This document shows positions 7,975 through 15,486 of a DNA stretch of 17,814 nt, piece by piece. Under the pieces are notes generated by a model. The model saw only the letters and a list, made by a program, of their open reading frames with translations, ran no database searches and was not told the DNA's origin. The stretch's first letter is position 1; each line of letters opens with the position of its first letter. A program made the position numbers and the translations under genes. The DNA is from Pseudomonadota bacterium (GTDB taxonomy: Bacteria > Myxococcota > UBA9042 > PHBI01): contig SYAK01000080.1 in assembly GCA_005788935.1 (NCBI GenBank), positions 1 through 17,814 on the forward strand, in the 5' to 3' direction.

Positions 7975-10002
7975 ATGACCGACGCTCGGGTCGCCGACAC
8001 ACAGCGGAGCGCCGCGCAGCCAACTCAGACAGCTCCGGCCAGCTCGCCCTCGGTGGGTGGCGGATCACGACTCCGCGAGCATGCGGGCGGAGGCGGCTTC
8101 GAGGCGCAGGCGCAGCGCCTCGCGCCCATCCAGCAGCGCGCAACCGAGGCGGCCAGCGCGGACGTCCACGCCGCCGCCGCGCACGGAATCTCGGGCTCTG
8201 GCGGCGCCCTGCCGCACGCAGACAGGATCCAGCAGAGCTTTGGCACCTATGACCTGTCGAACGTGACGGCGCACACCGATTCGGCCGCAGCGGAGGGCAG
8301 CGTGGCCATGGGCGCCGAGGCCTACGCGACCGGCTCGGAAATCGCCTTCGCGGGTGCCCCTGACCTCCACACCGCCGCACATGAGGCGGCCCACGTCGTT
8401 CAGCAGCGGGCGGGCGTGTCGCTCTCGGGCGGCGTGGGACAGGCTGGCGACAGCTACGAGCAGCACGCCGACAGGGCGGCTGACGCGGTCGTCGCAGGGA
8501 AGAGCGCAGCGCCCATCCTGAGCCAGATGACCGGCGGCGACGCGGCCTCCGGAGACGTCCAGCGGCGCGCGGTCCAGCGGGCTGCGAGCGGCCCGCCGCC
8601 GAGCCCGATCACTTCAGGCGGCGGAGGGACGGGCGGCTTGAACCCGAGCCGGACCCCGACAGGCGGCGGGACGTCGACGAACACCAGCACGGCCTTGGGC
8701 ACCAACCCGACCTCGGGAGGCGGAGGCGGCCACGCGACGGCCCCGGATCCCGAGGCGGAGTGGCGCACGTACTGCGCGACGCTCGAGCCCGCCGTCGGCC
8801 GGGCCGCGACGTCCATCAGCGACGCGGGGAAACGCACCGCCTTTCGCGCACTGACCCCGGTCGAGCAGCGGACCTTCGCGGCCCCAGAGCTTGACGCCGC
8901 GTTGCGCGACGCCTTCCTCGCGTTCACCCGCTGGCAGGACCGCACCGCGGTCACCGTCATGCTGGCCTCGCCCGCTCATCTCGGTCTCTACAAGCGGCTC
9001 GCGTCCGAGGCGGAGCGCACGACGTTCCGCGGGCTGACGCCCGATGAGCGCGGTGACCTCGCGACCGTCAGCCTCGGCGAGGTCGCGACCCTGCTGACCA
9101 ACGAGGCCGTCCTGAACCGCTGGCGAACGTGGCGGAACGCAGAGGCCATCCGCGGCGACAAGCGCGCCATCGCGGCCCTCGGCGTCGCGGATCCGAACGA
9201 CATGACGGCCATCGGCAACGAGCTTGCCAGGGTGTCGTCGGGGCGTGCCGGCGAGCGCATGCGGCGGCTCATCAACGAGCAGGGCTTCGAGGTTCCGGTG
9301 CATCGCGAGCACGGAATCCGCGACATCGCGAACATGGTGCGCGGCGGCATGGACCCATGGGCCGCGATGGAGGCCGCCAAGCCCTCGTGGATGCTCAAGG
9401 GCAGGCTGACGAAGAACGACGGTGGCTTCCGCACGGTCCCGGTCCTGAAGGCCGTCCCGCACCTGACCATGGTCCAGTACGGCGTCCTGCAGGCCGACTT
9501 TGTGGACGCCCTCATCACGGCCCAGGGCCAGACGCCCGACGCGACGACGCGCGCCGCGCTCCTCGCCGACCAGAGCAACCAGGCCAAGGCGGGCTTCAGG
9601 GCCTGGAAGGCGAGCGGCGGCGTCTTCAACCCGAGCCTGCACGTCGCGTCCTACTCGATCGAGGGGCGAGGCAACTCCGGCGCTTACTGGATGTATTCCG
9701 CGGACATGGTGGCGATCTGCGACCCGGCTGTCGGCGGTCAGGACGTCATCAGGGCGTGTGCCATCGAGGAGTCCCCCGAGTACAACGAGGGCTTCGTCAT
9801 CGTGGAGCTGCCCGCAGGCGACCCGACGCTCGCCAATCGCGTCCGCCGCCCGACGATGTGGGACGGCCTGCAGTTCGACCAGTTCGCGGGCGTCGACAAC
9901 CCCGCGCAGTGCTTCGGCGTGACGAGCGGCGGCACACCCGAGGTGGTCGTCGCCCCGACGCCGCTCGCGAGCTGTGCCATCCGGCGCAACGTGCCGATGT
10001 GA
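7975..10002 (+). CDS. DUF4157 (eCIS-associated) putative effector with unknown C-terminal domain
   Basis: The protein has 675 residues; ATG 7975 has a TGGAG six bases upstream. After a flexible Ala/Gln/Gly-rich N-terminus, residues about 80-182 form a DUF4157 domain: [12 protein letters not shown], then HEAAH at 136-140 (an HExxH zincin signature), [23 protein letters not shown], and a KSAAPIL end. In known genomes this domain sits at the N-terminus of proteins linked to extracellular contractile injection systems (eCIS), often fused to toxins. A Gly/Thr/Pro-rich linker follows (about 203-262). Residues about 265-440 are helical, with two similar units ([15 protein letters not shown] and [15 protein letters not shown]). 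Residues about 440-675 form a compact mixed domain ending near [16 protein letters not shown] and [11 protein letters not shown], which I do not recognise. No signal peptide is visible, which fits loading into a contractile particle. Effector or toxin activity is an inference. A small gene follows 16 bases later. Confidence 0.85.
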   Translation: MTDARVADTQRSAAQPTQTAPASSPSVGGGSRLREHAGGGGFEAQAQRLAPIQQRATEAASADVHAAAAHGISGSGGALPHADRIQQSFGTYDLSNVTAHTDSAAAEGSVAMGAEAYATGSEIAFAGAPDLHTAAHEAAHVVQQRAGVSLSGGVGQAGDSYEQHADRAADAVVAGKSAAPILSQMTGGDAASGDVQRRAVQRAASGPPPSPITSGGGGTGGLNPSRTPTGGGTSTNTSTALGTNPTSGGGGGHATAPDPEAEWRTYCATLEPAVGRAATSISDAGKRTAFRALTPVEQRTFAAPELDAALRDAFLAFTRWQDRTAVTVMLASPAHLGLYKRLASEAERTTFRGLTPDERGDLATVSLGEVATLLTNEAVLNRWRTWRNAEAIRGDKRAIAALGVADPNDMTAIGNELARVSSGRAGERMRRLINEQGFEVPVHREHGIRDIANMVRGGMDPWAAMEAAKPSWMLKGRLTKNDGGFRTVPVLKAVPHLTMVQYGVLQADFVDALITAQGQTPDATTRAALLADQSNQAKAGFRAWKASGGVFNPSLHVASYSIEGRGNSGAYWMYSADMVAICDPAVGGQDVIRACAIEESPEYNEGFVIVELPAGDPTLANRVRRPTMWDGLQFDQFAGVDNPAQCFGVTSGGTPEVVVAPTPLASCAIRRNVPM

Positions 10003-10018
10003 AGAAGAGGGGGGGCCG

Positions 10019-10639
10019 ATGAATCTCATTCAGGCGCGCGAGCTTCAGCGCATCTTCGAGAGCGGCGACGAGCGCCCGGGCGGGTCGTTCGGTCCCCTCC
10101 AGTGGGTGACCAACCACCGCGAGATGTCGGAGGCTGGCAAGGCCGAGAGCCACGAGGTGGCCCGGACCCTGATCTTCGACGGGACCCGTGACGAGCGGCG
10201 CTACGCCCTCGGGTTCTGGGGCGCCGCGGGCCTTCCGGCGGGGGCCTCCGACGCCCTCGCACAGCTGTACCTGAGCGAGGCCGACCCTGATCCGGAGCTG
10301 CGCCGCTTCCTCGGCACCTACACCGGGCACGCGTTCGCACCCGACGTCCTCGAGGCGCTCGTGTCGCGCTTTGCCGCCGACCCCGAGGGCGAGCTCGACC
10401 TCGCTGGCGCCGTCGCTGGTGCGGCTGACGGCCGCGCGTGGCGGGCGCTCGAGCCCCTCATCGCGGCCACGCAGGACCTGAAGGCCCTCTACGGCCACCT
10501 CAACACCGCCTACCGCGCGGGTCGGGTCCCGGCGTTCTGCGCGCTGCTCGCGAGGAAGCCCCCAGCCCTGAGAAGCGCCCTCGTGGACGCCATCGCGCTC
10601 CCGAGCCTGAAGCGCGACGTCCGCGACGCGCTCGGGTGA
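10019..10639 (+). CDS. Small helical protein, possible immunity or chaperone partner of the DUF4157 protein
   Basis: The protein has 206 residues from ATG 10019, with AAGAGG eight bases upstream and only 16 bases after the stop of the DUF4157 gene, so the two are almost certainly co-transcribed. It has no signal peptide or membrane segment. The sequence is a series of amphipathic helices with HEAT-like features (ALGFWGAAGLPAGASDALAQ, repeated Leu/Ala heptads, a basic C-terminus KRDVRDALG). No catalytic motif is visible. Cytoplasmic helical-repeat proteins directly after toxin genes are often immunity proteins; a loading adaptor or chaperone for the effector is the alternative. I do not recognise a named family. 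Confidence 0.8.
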   Translation: MNLIQARELQRIFESGDERPGGSFGPLQWVTNHREMSEAGKAESHEVARTLIFDGTRDERRYALGFWGAAGLPAGASDALAQLYLSEADPDPELRRFLGTYTGHAFAPDVLEALVSRFAADPEGELDLAGAVAGAADGRAWRALEPLIAATQDLKALYGHLNTAYRAGRVPAFCALLARKPPALRSALVDAIALPSLKRDVRDALG

Positions 10640-10702
10640 CCTCAAGCCGAGGTCCATCGCGGTCTCGGCCCGGGCGCACGGGCGCGTCATGCGGGTCGTG
10701 CC

Positions 10703-10805
10703 CTCGGGGGCGGACCCGAGTCGGCCTCCTCGGACAGGTGTCATGCCCCCGGAGGTGCCGCGCCACCTGGTGCGTGCGAGCGCGAATCAGGCGCCTGACA
10801 GGCGC
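10703..10805. terminator. Three short hairpins between convergent genes
   Basis: CTCGGG 10703-10708 pairs with CCCGAG 10715-10720. AGGTG 10753-10757 pairs with CACCT 10764-10768. GCGCCT 10791-10796 pairs with AGGCGC 10800-10805, overlapping the last codons of the minus-strand peptidase gene. The genes on both sides end here, so bidirectional termination is expected. None of the stems is followed by a T-run on either strand. Confidence 0.25.
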
Positions 10806-11779
10806 AGCTGCGGCCTGCCCGCGAGCAGCTCGAAGAAGCCGGGCGTGCGCGCCCAGTTCAGCGCATGGTGGACGCGCCAGACGTTCAGCGGGTGGGTCCG
10901 GTCGCGGCCCCCGATGAGCTCCATCAGGTTGACGAAGAGCTCGTCGCGACGCATCGCCTCGGCCTCGTGGGCCTGCTCGACGAAGGCGCCGACGTCGATC
11001 TGGTCCGCGATCGCGCGTGACCCGCCCGCGACGAGCGCCGCGGTCCGGATGTGCGTCTCGAGCGAGCCGGTCGCGATGAGCTCGCCGCGGTCGGCCGACA
11101 GTTCTGCCATCTGGCTCCACTGGAAGAGCAGCAGCTTCAGCGGTGTGAGGGCCAGGTTCGCGAGGCCGACGAGGTTCAGCGCACGCAGGGCGCCCTGGGC
11201 GAGCACCTGCGCGAGCGTCCTGTAGAGGACGTGGCCGAGGCGGACGTGGGTCAGCTCGTGGCCAAGGATCCCGACGAGGCTGCGCTCGGGGAGGATCTCG
11301 ACCGCGGCCGACGAAATCGCGACAAGCGGCTCGCGCGCCCCCTTCGTCCAGGCGTTCAGGTGCGGGGACTGGACCACGAAGAGCGGCGGCGGGTCCACGT
11401 CGAGGCGGCCCGCGGCCTCGAGGTAGGCGCGATGGACGTGTGGCAGCTGGCGCTCGGAGACCCGCAGGCCCGACGCGAGGAGCTCGAAGCGGTGCAGCTG
11501 GTCGTAGGTCGAGCCGAGCGCCGCCCCGACGATCGTGTCGAGCAGCGGGATGGCCTGCAGCCGCGAGAGCGCCTCGCGGTCCCACGGATGCGCGAGCAGG
11601 TCGTCGGAGAGGTCGGTCAGCGGCTCGCCGCGGACGCGAAGCAGCGGGCTCGTGCAGCGCGGGCAGCGGACGGCGTCGAGGTCCCCGAGGGCGTGGTCGG
11701 GCTCGAAGCTGGCGTGGGTCCCGCAGTAGCGGCAGGCGACCTGAAAGGTGGCGTTGGCGGCGTTCATGGAGCCCAGCAT
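10787..11779 (-). CDS. M48-family metallopeptidase with N-terminal zinc ribbon
   Basis: The protein has 330 residues. I chose the ATG at 11779 (MLGSMNAAN) because a GGAG lies six bases upstream on the minus strand; an internal ATG at 11767 has no such site. Residues 16-42 form a zinc ribbon with two C-x2-C pairs (C16/C19 and C39/C42). The zincin motif HELTH is at residues 174-178, with the third ligand E226 in AELSADR, as in M48 peptidases (HtpX/Ste24-like). A hydrophobic stretch (about 189-219) between these motifs could be membrane-associated, but there is no classical set of four membrane helices. The role is probably proteolytic quality control or maturation; the substrate is unknown. The gene is convergent with the DUF4157 partner gene and divergent from the YkgJ-type gene. 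Confidence 0.85.
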   Translation of the reverse strand: MLGSMNAANATFQVACRYCGTHASFEPDHALGDLDAVRCPRCTSPLLRVRGEPLTDLSDDLLAHPWDREALSRLQAIPLLDTIVGAALGSTYDQLHRFELLASGLRVSERQLPHVHRAYLEAAGRLDVDPPPLFVVQSPHLNAWTKGAREPLVAISSAAVEILPERSLVGILGHELTHVRLGHVLYRTLAQVLAQGALRALNLVGLANLALTPLKLLLFQWSQMAELSADRGELIATGSLETHIRTAALVAGGSRAIADQIDVGAFVEQAHEAEAMRRDELFVNLMELIGGRDRTHPLNVWRVHHALNWARTPGFFELLAGRPQLRLSGA

Positions 11780-11814
11780 GCCGGACTCCGCCCGCCGCGT
11801 CACCCCCACGCCCG

Positions 11815-11833
11815 CCGCGGGCCGCTCCCGCGG
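11815..11833. promoter_or_regulatory. 7-bp inverted repeat between divergent genes
   Basis: CCGCGGG 11815-11821 and CCCGCGG 11827-11833 are perfect reverse complements around a 5-base spacer, in the 98-base gap between the divergent peptidase and YkgJ-type genes. It could be an operator or a transcript hairpin. In DNA this rich in GC such repeats also occur by chance, and no promoter boxes were recognised beside it. Confidence 0.2.
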
Positions 11834-11877
11834 GCTTGGCGCTTGATGCCGCGGCCAGCCCGTGCCACGAAACCCGC

Positions 11878-12432
11878 ATGTCGTCCGCCCCATCCCCTGC
11901 CGACCAGCTCGGCGCGCTCTCGGCCCGCGTCGACGCCTTCTTCGTCCGCGTTCAGGCCGCCCACCCCAGCGCCATGCAATGTCGCCGCGGCTGTTCGACG
12001 TGCTGCCAGCGCGACCTGCGGCTGCTCCCCGTCGAGTGGAGGCGGGTGGCCGAGGCCGTCGAGGCGCTGCCACCCGATGACCGGAACGCTATTCGTGCCG
12101 CGATCGACATGCCCGCGCAATCGTCAGCCGCCGACCGCTGCGTCCTCCTCGCGCCCGACGGCAGCTGCCGCGTCTTCGCCGCCCGCCCGCTCGTGTGCCG
12201 CAGCCACGGGCTGCCGATCCGCCTCGAAGGCCACCGCACGACCTGCGCCCTGAACTTCCCGGGCACGCTCGAGACCGTCCCCGAGGCCGACGTGCTGGAT
12301 CAGGGGCAGCTCTCGGTCGTGGCCGGGCTCATCGACCGCCTGACGCCAGCCGCGCCCGAAGCCGCCGCTACGCCGCGCGACGCAGACGGGCGCGTCCCGG
12401 TCGACGCGGGCCTGCGCGCCCTGCTACGCTGA
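11878..12432 (+). CDS. YkgJ-type cysteine-cluster (zinc/iron-chelating) protein
   Basis: The protein has 184 residues from ATG 11878. The frame is open further upstream, but that part antiparallels the peptidase gene and is not protein-like. The family signature is clear: C35-x3-C39-x2-C42-C43 (CRRGCSTCC), then C88, C97 in DGSCRVF, C107 in RPLVCRSHG, and C123 in TTCALNF. YkgJ/UPF0153-type domains are thought to bind zinc or an iron-sulfur cluster; the biochemical role is unknown. No good Shine-Dalgarno is visible. The stop is four bases before the arfB start, so the two genes are probably translated from one message. Confidence 0.85.
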   Translation: MSSAPSPADQLGALSARVDAFFVRVQAAHPSAMQCRRGCSTCCQRDLRLLPVEWRRVAEAVEALPPDDRNAIRAAIDMPAQSSAADRCVLLAPDGSCRVFAARPLVCRSHGLPIRLEGHRTTCALNFPGTLETVPEADVLDQGQLSVVAGLIDRLTPAAPEAAATPRDADGRVPVDAGLRALLR

Positions 12433-12436
12433 GTCC

Positions 12437-12925
12437 ATGGCCGAGCCCCGCGACCACGCCCGAGACCCCACGCCGCCCGATCCCGAGGACGCCCTCCGGA
12501 TCGCGCTCGACGATGGCCGCGTCCTCGTCATCCCGGCCTCGGCCTTGCGCGTCGCCGCGACCCACGCATCGGGTCCGGGCGGCCAGAACGTCAACAAGGT
12601 CGCCACGAAGGTGGAGCTGCGCTTTGACGTGGCGAACTCCGATGCGCTCACGTTCTATCAGAAAGGTCGCATCACCGAGCGCCTCGCGAACCGGATGGCC
12701 GACGGGGTCATCATCATCACGTCGCAGGTCACACGTACACGCTTGCGTAACATTGAGGACGCGCGCCAGAAGCTCGCCGCCCTCATCACCGACGCGCTGT
12801 TCGTCCAGAAGGCCCGCACGCCGACCCGCCCCTCGCGCGGCCAGAAGGCGCGGCGCCTCGACGACAAGCGGCAGCAGTCGGCGCGGAAGGGCGCCCGCGG
12901 GGCCGTCCGCGGCTGGGACGACTGA
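12437..12925 (+). CDS. arfB: Alternative ribosome-rescue factor ArfB (peptidyl-tRNA hydrolase)
   Basis: The protein has 162 residues and resembles class I release factors without a codon-recognition domain. The catalytic GGQ is at residues 48-50 in SGPGGQNVNKVATKVELRF, the hallmark that hydrolyses peptidyl-tRNA. The C-terminal tail is rich in Lys and Arg (about 122-157), as in ArfB/YaeJ, where it enters the empty mRNA channel of stalled ribosomes. The length is slightly above the roughly 140 residues of E. coli ArfB because of a 15-20 residue N-terminal extension. ATG 12437 lies four bases after the stop of the upstream gene and has no Shine-Dalgarno, which suggests translational coupling. 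Confidence 0.92.
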   Translation: MAEPRDHARDPTPPDPEDALRIALDDGRVLVIPASALRVAATHASGPGGQNVNKVATKVELRFDVANSDALTFYQKGRITERLANRMADGVIIITSQVTRTRLRNIEDARQKLAALITDALFVQKARTPTRPSRGQKARRLDDKRQQSARKGARGAVRGWDD

Positions 12926-13637
12926 GCGGCGGTCGAGAACATCCGCCGGTTCCTCGGGTTCGGCGACGACGCCGAGAAGACCGACGATGCGGCCTCCGAG
13001 GTCGATCCCGAGCTGAGGGCGTTCCTCGACAAGGGGGTCTTCGGTCCCGAGGACCTCAAGCCGCCCACGGGGCTCGGCGGACGGCGACAAGGCCTGGAGC
13101 GAGGGGCTCGCGAGGCGGCGCGCGGAGACAGTGGCCGAGGCCCTCAAGATACACTGCGTGTCCAACGTCCGCCTCTCGGTCGAGGCCGCGGGCGAGGAGG
13201 GCGCGACCGAGGAGCCGTCCTGGCGGCGCGTCGACCTCAAGGTCGGGGATGGACGCCCGCAGGACGTCGCGGCCCACGAGTTCGGGCACATGCTCGGTCT
13301 CGACGATGACCACGATGACGCAGGCCATGGCCGCGGCGGCAGCATCACGCGGACGGGCAAGCCGGCTGGACACGTGAACCGCCACGAGCAGCTCGCGAGA
13401 GACATCGGCGTCAGCGGCGGCGCCGTCCACGAGAACAACGACGGCCTGATGTCGCTCGGCACGAACGTGAAGCCGGCGGACTACGCGACGATGGGCTGGC
13501 GGGCGGCGCTCGGCGACGGGACGCGCCACGCGGTCGTCAGCGTCGACGCCAGCGACACGCCGGAGATCAGGGCTGTCGAGATCGCCGTCGCGCAGGGCAT
13601 CACCCCGGGCGCCGTGCCGGTCGAGCAGCCGGAGTGA
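12926..13637 (+). pseudogene. Broken gene: OmpA-like plus HEFGH zincin protein, frameshifted with internal loss
   Basis: Directly after the arfB stop, the same frame encodes a sensible N-terminus: ENIRRFLGFGDDAEK, an acidic stretch, VDPELRAFLDKGVFGPEDLK, then PPTGLGG (to about 13081). No ATG, GTG or TTG precedes or lies within it, so it has no start codon. The good reading then moves to another frame at about 13080-13083 (DGDKAWSEGLARRRAETVAE), which is the second half of an OmpA-like domain (RRRA, then RRVDLKV), followed by an HEFGHMLGLDDDH zincin region to the stop at 13637. The first half of the OmpA-like domain is missing at this point. I recall a related full-length layout in eCIS-linked clusters of Myxococcota; that is memory, not a search result. 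A lost start plus an out-of-frame internal deletion indicates decay; an assembly error is the alternative. Confidence 0.6.
13131..13637 (+). CDS. Surviving 3' reading frame: OmpA-like C-terminal part with metzincin-like motif
   Basis: This is the intact downstream frame of the broken gene, 168 residues if it starts at GTG 13131; the coding signature extends some 16 codons further upstream without a start codon. Residues 1-38 match the end of an OmpA-like peptidoglycan-binding domain (GEEGATEEPSWRRVDLKV). H49-E-F-G-H53 followed by G56 and D59 or H61 resembles the HExxHxxGxx(D/H) zinc site of metzincin-type or snapalysin-type peptidases. Residues near 97-125 (VHENNDGLMSLGTNVKPADYATM) include a Met that could form the Met-turn. 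There is no good ribosome site, so expression is doubtful. It may be a remnant only. Confidence 0.5.
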   Translation: MAEALKIHCVSNVRLSVEAAGEEGATEEPSWRRVDLKVGDGRPQDVAAHEFGHMLGLDDDHDDAGHGRGGSITRTGKPAGHVNRHEQLARDIGVSGGAVHENNDGLMSLGTNVKPADYATMGWRAALGDGTRHAVVSVDASDTPEIRAVEIAVAQGITPGAVPVEQPE

Positions 13638-13860
13638 CCCGCCCGGCCTTCCTCGCGCGGCACGACCGACGCGGAGACGTCGCCCCGGACCCGGCGCGAA
13701 CCGGGGACGCGGGGCGAGATGGCCAGCCAGCGCGAGCGTGTCACCGACTGGGGGCCTCGCGACCGCCGGTCCAGCCAGGCCATCCGCGGCGGGCACCCGC
13801 GCGACCCATGCTCGGGTCCACTGGCCGCGCGGGGTGAGCGATGATAAGGCCCTGCCCGAC

Positions 13861-15486
13861 ATGACGCCCGCCCCTACCGCCGCAACATCTCCGCGCCGCC
13901 GCCTGCTCGGGCCGCTCGCGCTGGCGCTGATGGTCTGGGCCGGTTTTTCGCCATGGTTTCCGAAGCTCGCGTCGCCCAACGAGCTGACGCGCGTCTACCT
14001 CGCCGAGGCCCTCGTGCGGGACGGCACGGTGTGTATCGACGGCCCCATCGCGCGCCACGGGCCGGTCTTTGACGCCTCCGAGCGTCAGGTCGACGGGGTG
14101 GCGCGCCGCTTCTCGGACAAGGCGCCCGGGGTCGCGCTGCTCGCCCTCCCGGGGGTCGCGGTGGCGCGCGCGCTCGGTCACGAGGACCTGCCGACCCTCG
14201 TCGCGGTGACGCGGCTCCTCGGCGCGACGCTGCCTGCGCTCTGGCTCCTGCTGCTCGTCGCGCGCCACCTGCCGCGCTGGCTGCCGCGCCCCGACCTGCA
14301 CGCGGCCCTGCTCGTGGCGCTCGCGCTCGCCTCTCCGCTCGCGGCCTATGGTGGCCTCGCCTTCGGGCACGCGCTGTCGGCGACCGTGCTCTTCGCGCTC
14401 CACGACCGCCTGAGCGCGCTGCCGCCACGCTCGCCCGGGGCGCTCCCCCAGCCAGCCGGGCCACTCCTCGCCATCGGGGCCCTCGCGGGCCTCGCGGTGC
14501 TCGTGGAGTACCAGAACGCGCTGCTGCTGCTGCCCTTCGCGGTCGCTTTCGCGGTCCAGACCCGCCTCGCCCCGCGCGCGGTCGGGCTCGCGCTGCTCGG
14601 CGCGGTGCCGCCTGCCCTCGTCTTTGGCCTCTACCACCAGGCCGCCTTCGGCTCGCCGTTCCTGACAGGCTACAGCTTCATTGCGACGAGCTTCGCGGCC
14701 GTCCACGCCCAGGGGCTGCTTGGGGTGGCGCTCCCGCGCCTCGACCATGCGTGGCTCGGGTTCTTCTCAACCGAGAAGGGGCTGTTCTTCTTCGCGCCGT
14801 GGCTGCTGCTCGGGGTCTTCTCCTTGCCCCGCCTGCTGCGCGGCGCGCCGGCGCAGGCCGAGGCCGGCCGGTCCGGGCTTCTCGCGGACGTGACGTCGCG
14901 CCGCCTCGTCGCGGCCTTCCTGCTGCTCATCGGCCTGTTTGTCAGCGCGATGGTCTACCCTGCAGGCGGCTGGACCGTCAGCCAGCGCCACCTGACCCCG
15001 GCGCTGCCCTTCCTGACGCTGGCCGTGGCGGCGACCTTGAGCTGCGTTGCGAACCGTTTCCCGGCAATCGAGTCCGTGTTCGCGGGCCTCGCCTTGCCAG
15101 CTCTCGTGACGTGCGGCCTCTCCGCGCTGCTCTGGCCCCACTGGCAGGACTCGCTGTCGAACCCCGCCTGGCAGCTCGCGCCGGGGCTGCTCGCCGACGG
15201 CTGGGTCCCGCCGTCGCTGCTCTCGCCGCATGTCCCCTCTCGCCCGCTCGTCGTGGCTCTCCTGACGCTCGCGGCCCTCGGTCTGGTCGCCCCGCTGCTG
15301 CGACGCGACCCCGACGCCCCCGCGCTCCCGGCCCTGAGGCTCGCCGCGGCCGCCCTCGTGGCCGCGGCCCTCTCCGCCTGGGCGACCCTGCCAGGCGCCT
15401 CTGACCCGGACCTCGCCCGCGAGCGCCGCTTCATCGAGCGCACCTACGTCCCGGATCCGCTCGCGACCCCCGGCCGGGCCCACTGA
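13861..15486 (+). CDS. Polytopic membrane protein, GT-C glycosyltransferase-like
   Basis: The protein has 541 residues from ATG 13861; a GTG at 13834 would add nine residues and has no better ribosome site. I count about 12-14 hydrophobic segments. After the first (about residues 19-37) comes a hydrophilic loop with SPNELTRVYLAEALVRDGT (about 38-56), IDGPIARHGPVFD, and RRFSDKAPGVALLALPGVA (about 84 on). This arrangement is common in GT-C-fold glycosyltransferase-like proteins of Myxococcota, where an acidic residue in the first loop is catalytic with a polyprenyl-phosphate-sugar donor. That function is an inference; a substrate cannot be read from the sequence. The C-terminus is short and charged. 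The gene stands alone: 223 bases without a clear gene or promoter precede it, and a long gene-poor stretch follows. Confidence 0.8.
   Translation: MTPAPTAATSPRRRLLGPLALALMVWAGFSPWFPKLASPNELTRVYLAEALVRDGTVCIDGPIARHGPVFDASERQVDGVARRFSDKAPGVALLALPGVAVARALGHEDLPTLVAVTRLLGATLPALWLLLLVARHLPRWLPRPDLHAALLVALALASPLAAYGGLAFGHALSATVLFALHDRLSALPPRSPGALPQPAGPLLAIGALAGLAVLVEYQNALLLLPFAVAFAVQTRLAPRAVGLALLGAVPPALVFGLYHQAAFGSPFLTGYSFIATSFAAVHAQGLLGVALPRLDHAWLGFFSTEKGLFFFAPWLLLGVFSLPRLLRGAPAQAEAGRSGLLADVTSRRLVAAFLLLIGLFVSAMVYPAGGWTVSQRHLTPALPFLTLAVAATLSCVANRFPAIESVFAGLALPALVTCGLSALLWPHWQDSLSNPAWQLAPGLLADGWVPPSLLSPHVPSRPLVVALLTLAALGLVAPLLRRDPDAPALPALRLAAAALVAAALSAWATLPGASDPDLARERRFIERTYVPDPLATPGRAH

Noticed and set aside
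8614..10029. A minus-strand open frame opposite the DUF4157 gene
   Set aside because: It has no motif or ribosome site and overlaps a plus-strand gene with a clear domain and a strong start.
11051..12253. A plus-strand open frame of 400 residues across the M48 gene
   Set aside because: It antiparallels the HELTH/ELSADR gene and reads as charged low-complexity protein. Only the frame from 11878 carries YkgJ-type cysteines.
13683..13706. An inverted repeat (CCCCGG and CCGGGG) after the broken gene, as a terminator
   Set aside because: The stem is six bases with a 12-base loop and no T-run; at this GC content it is likely to be chance.
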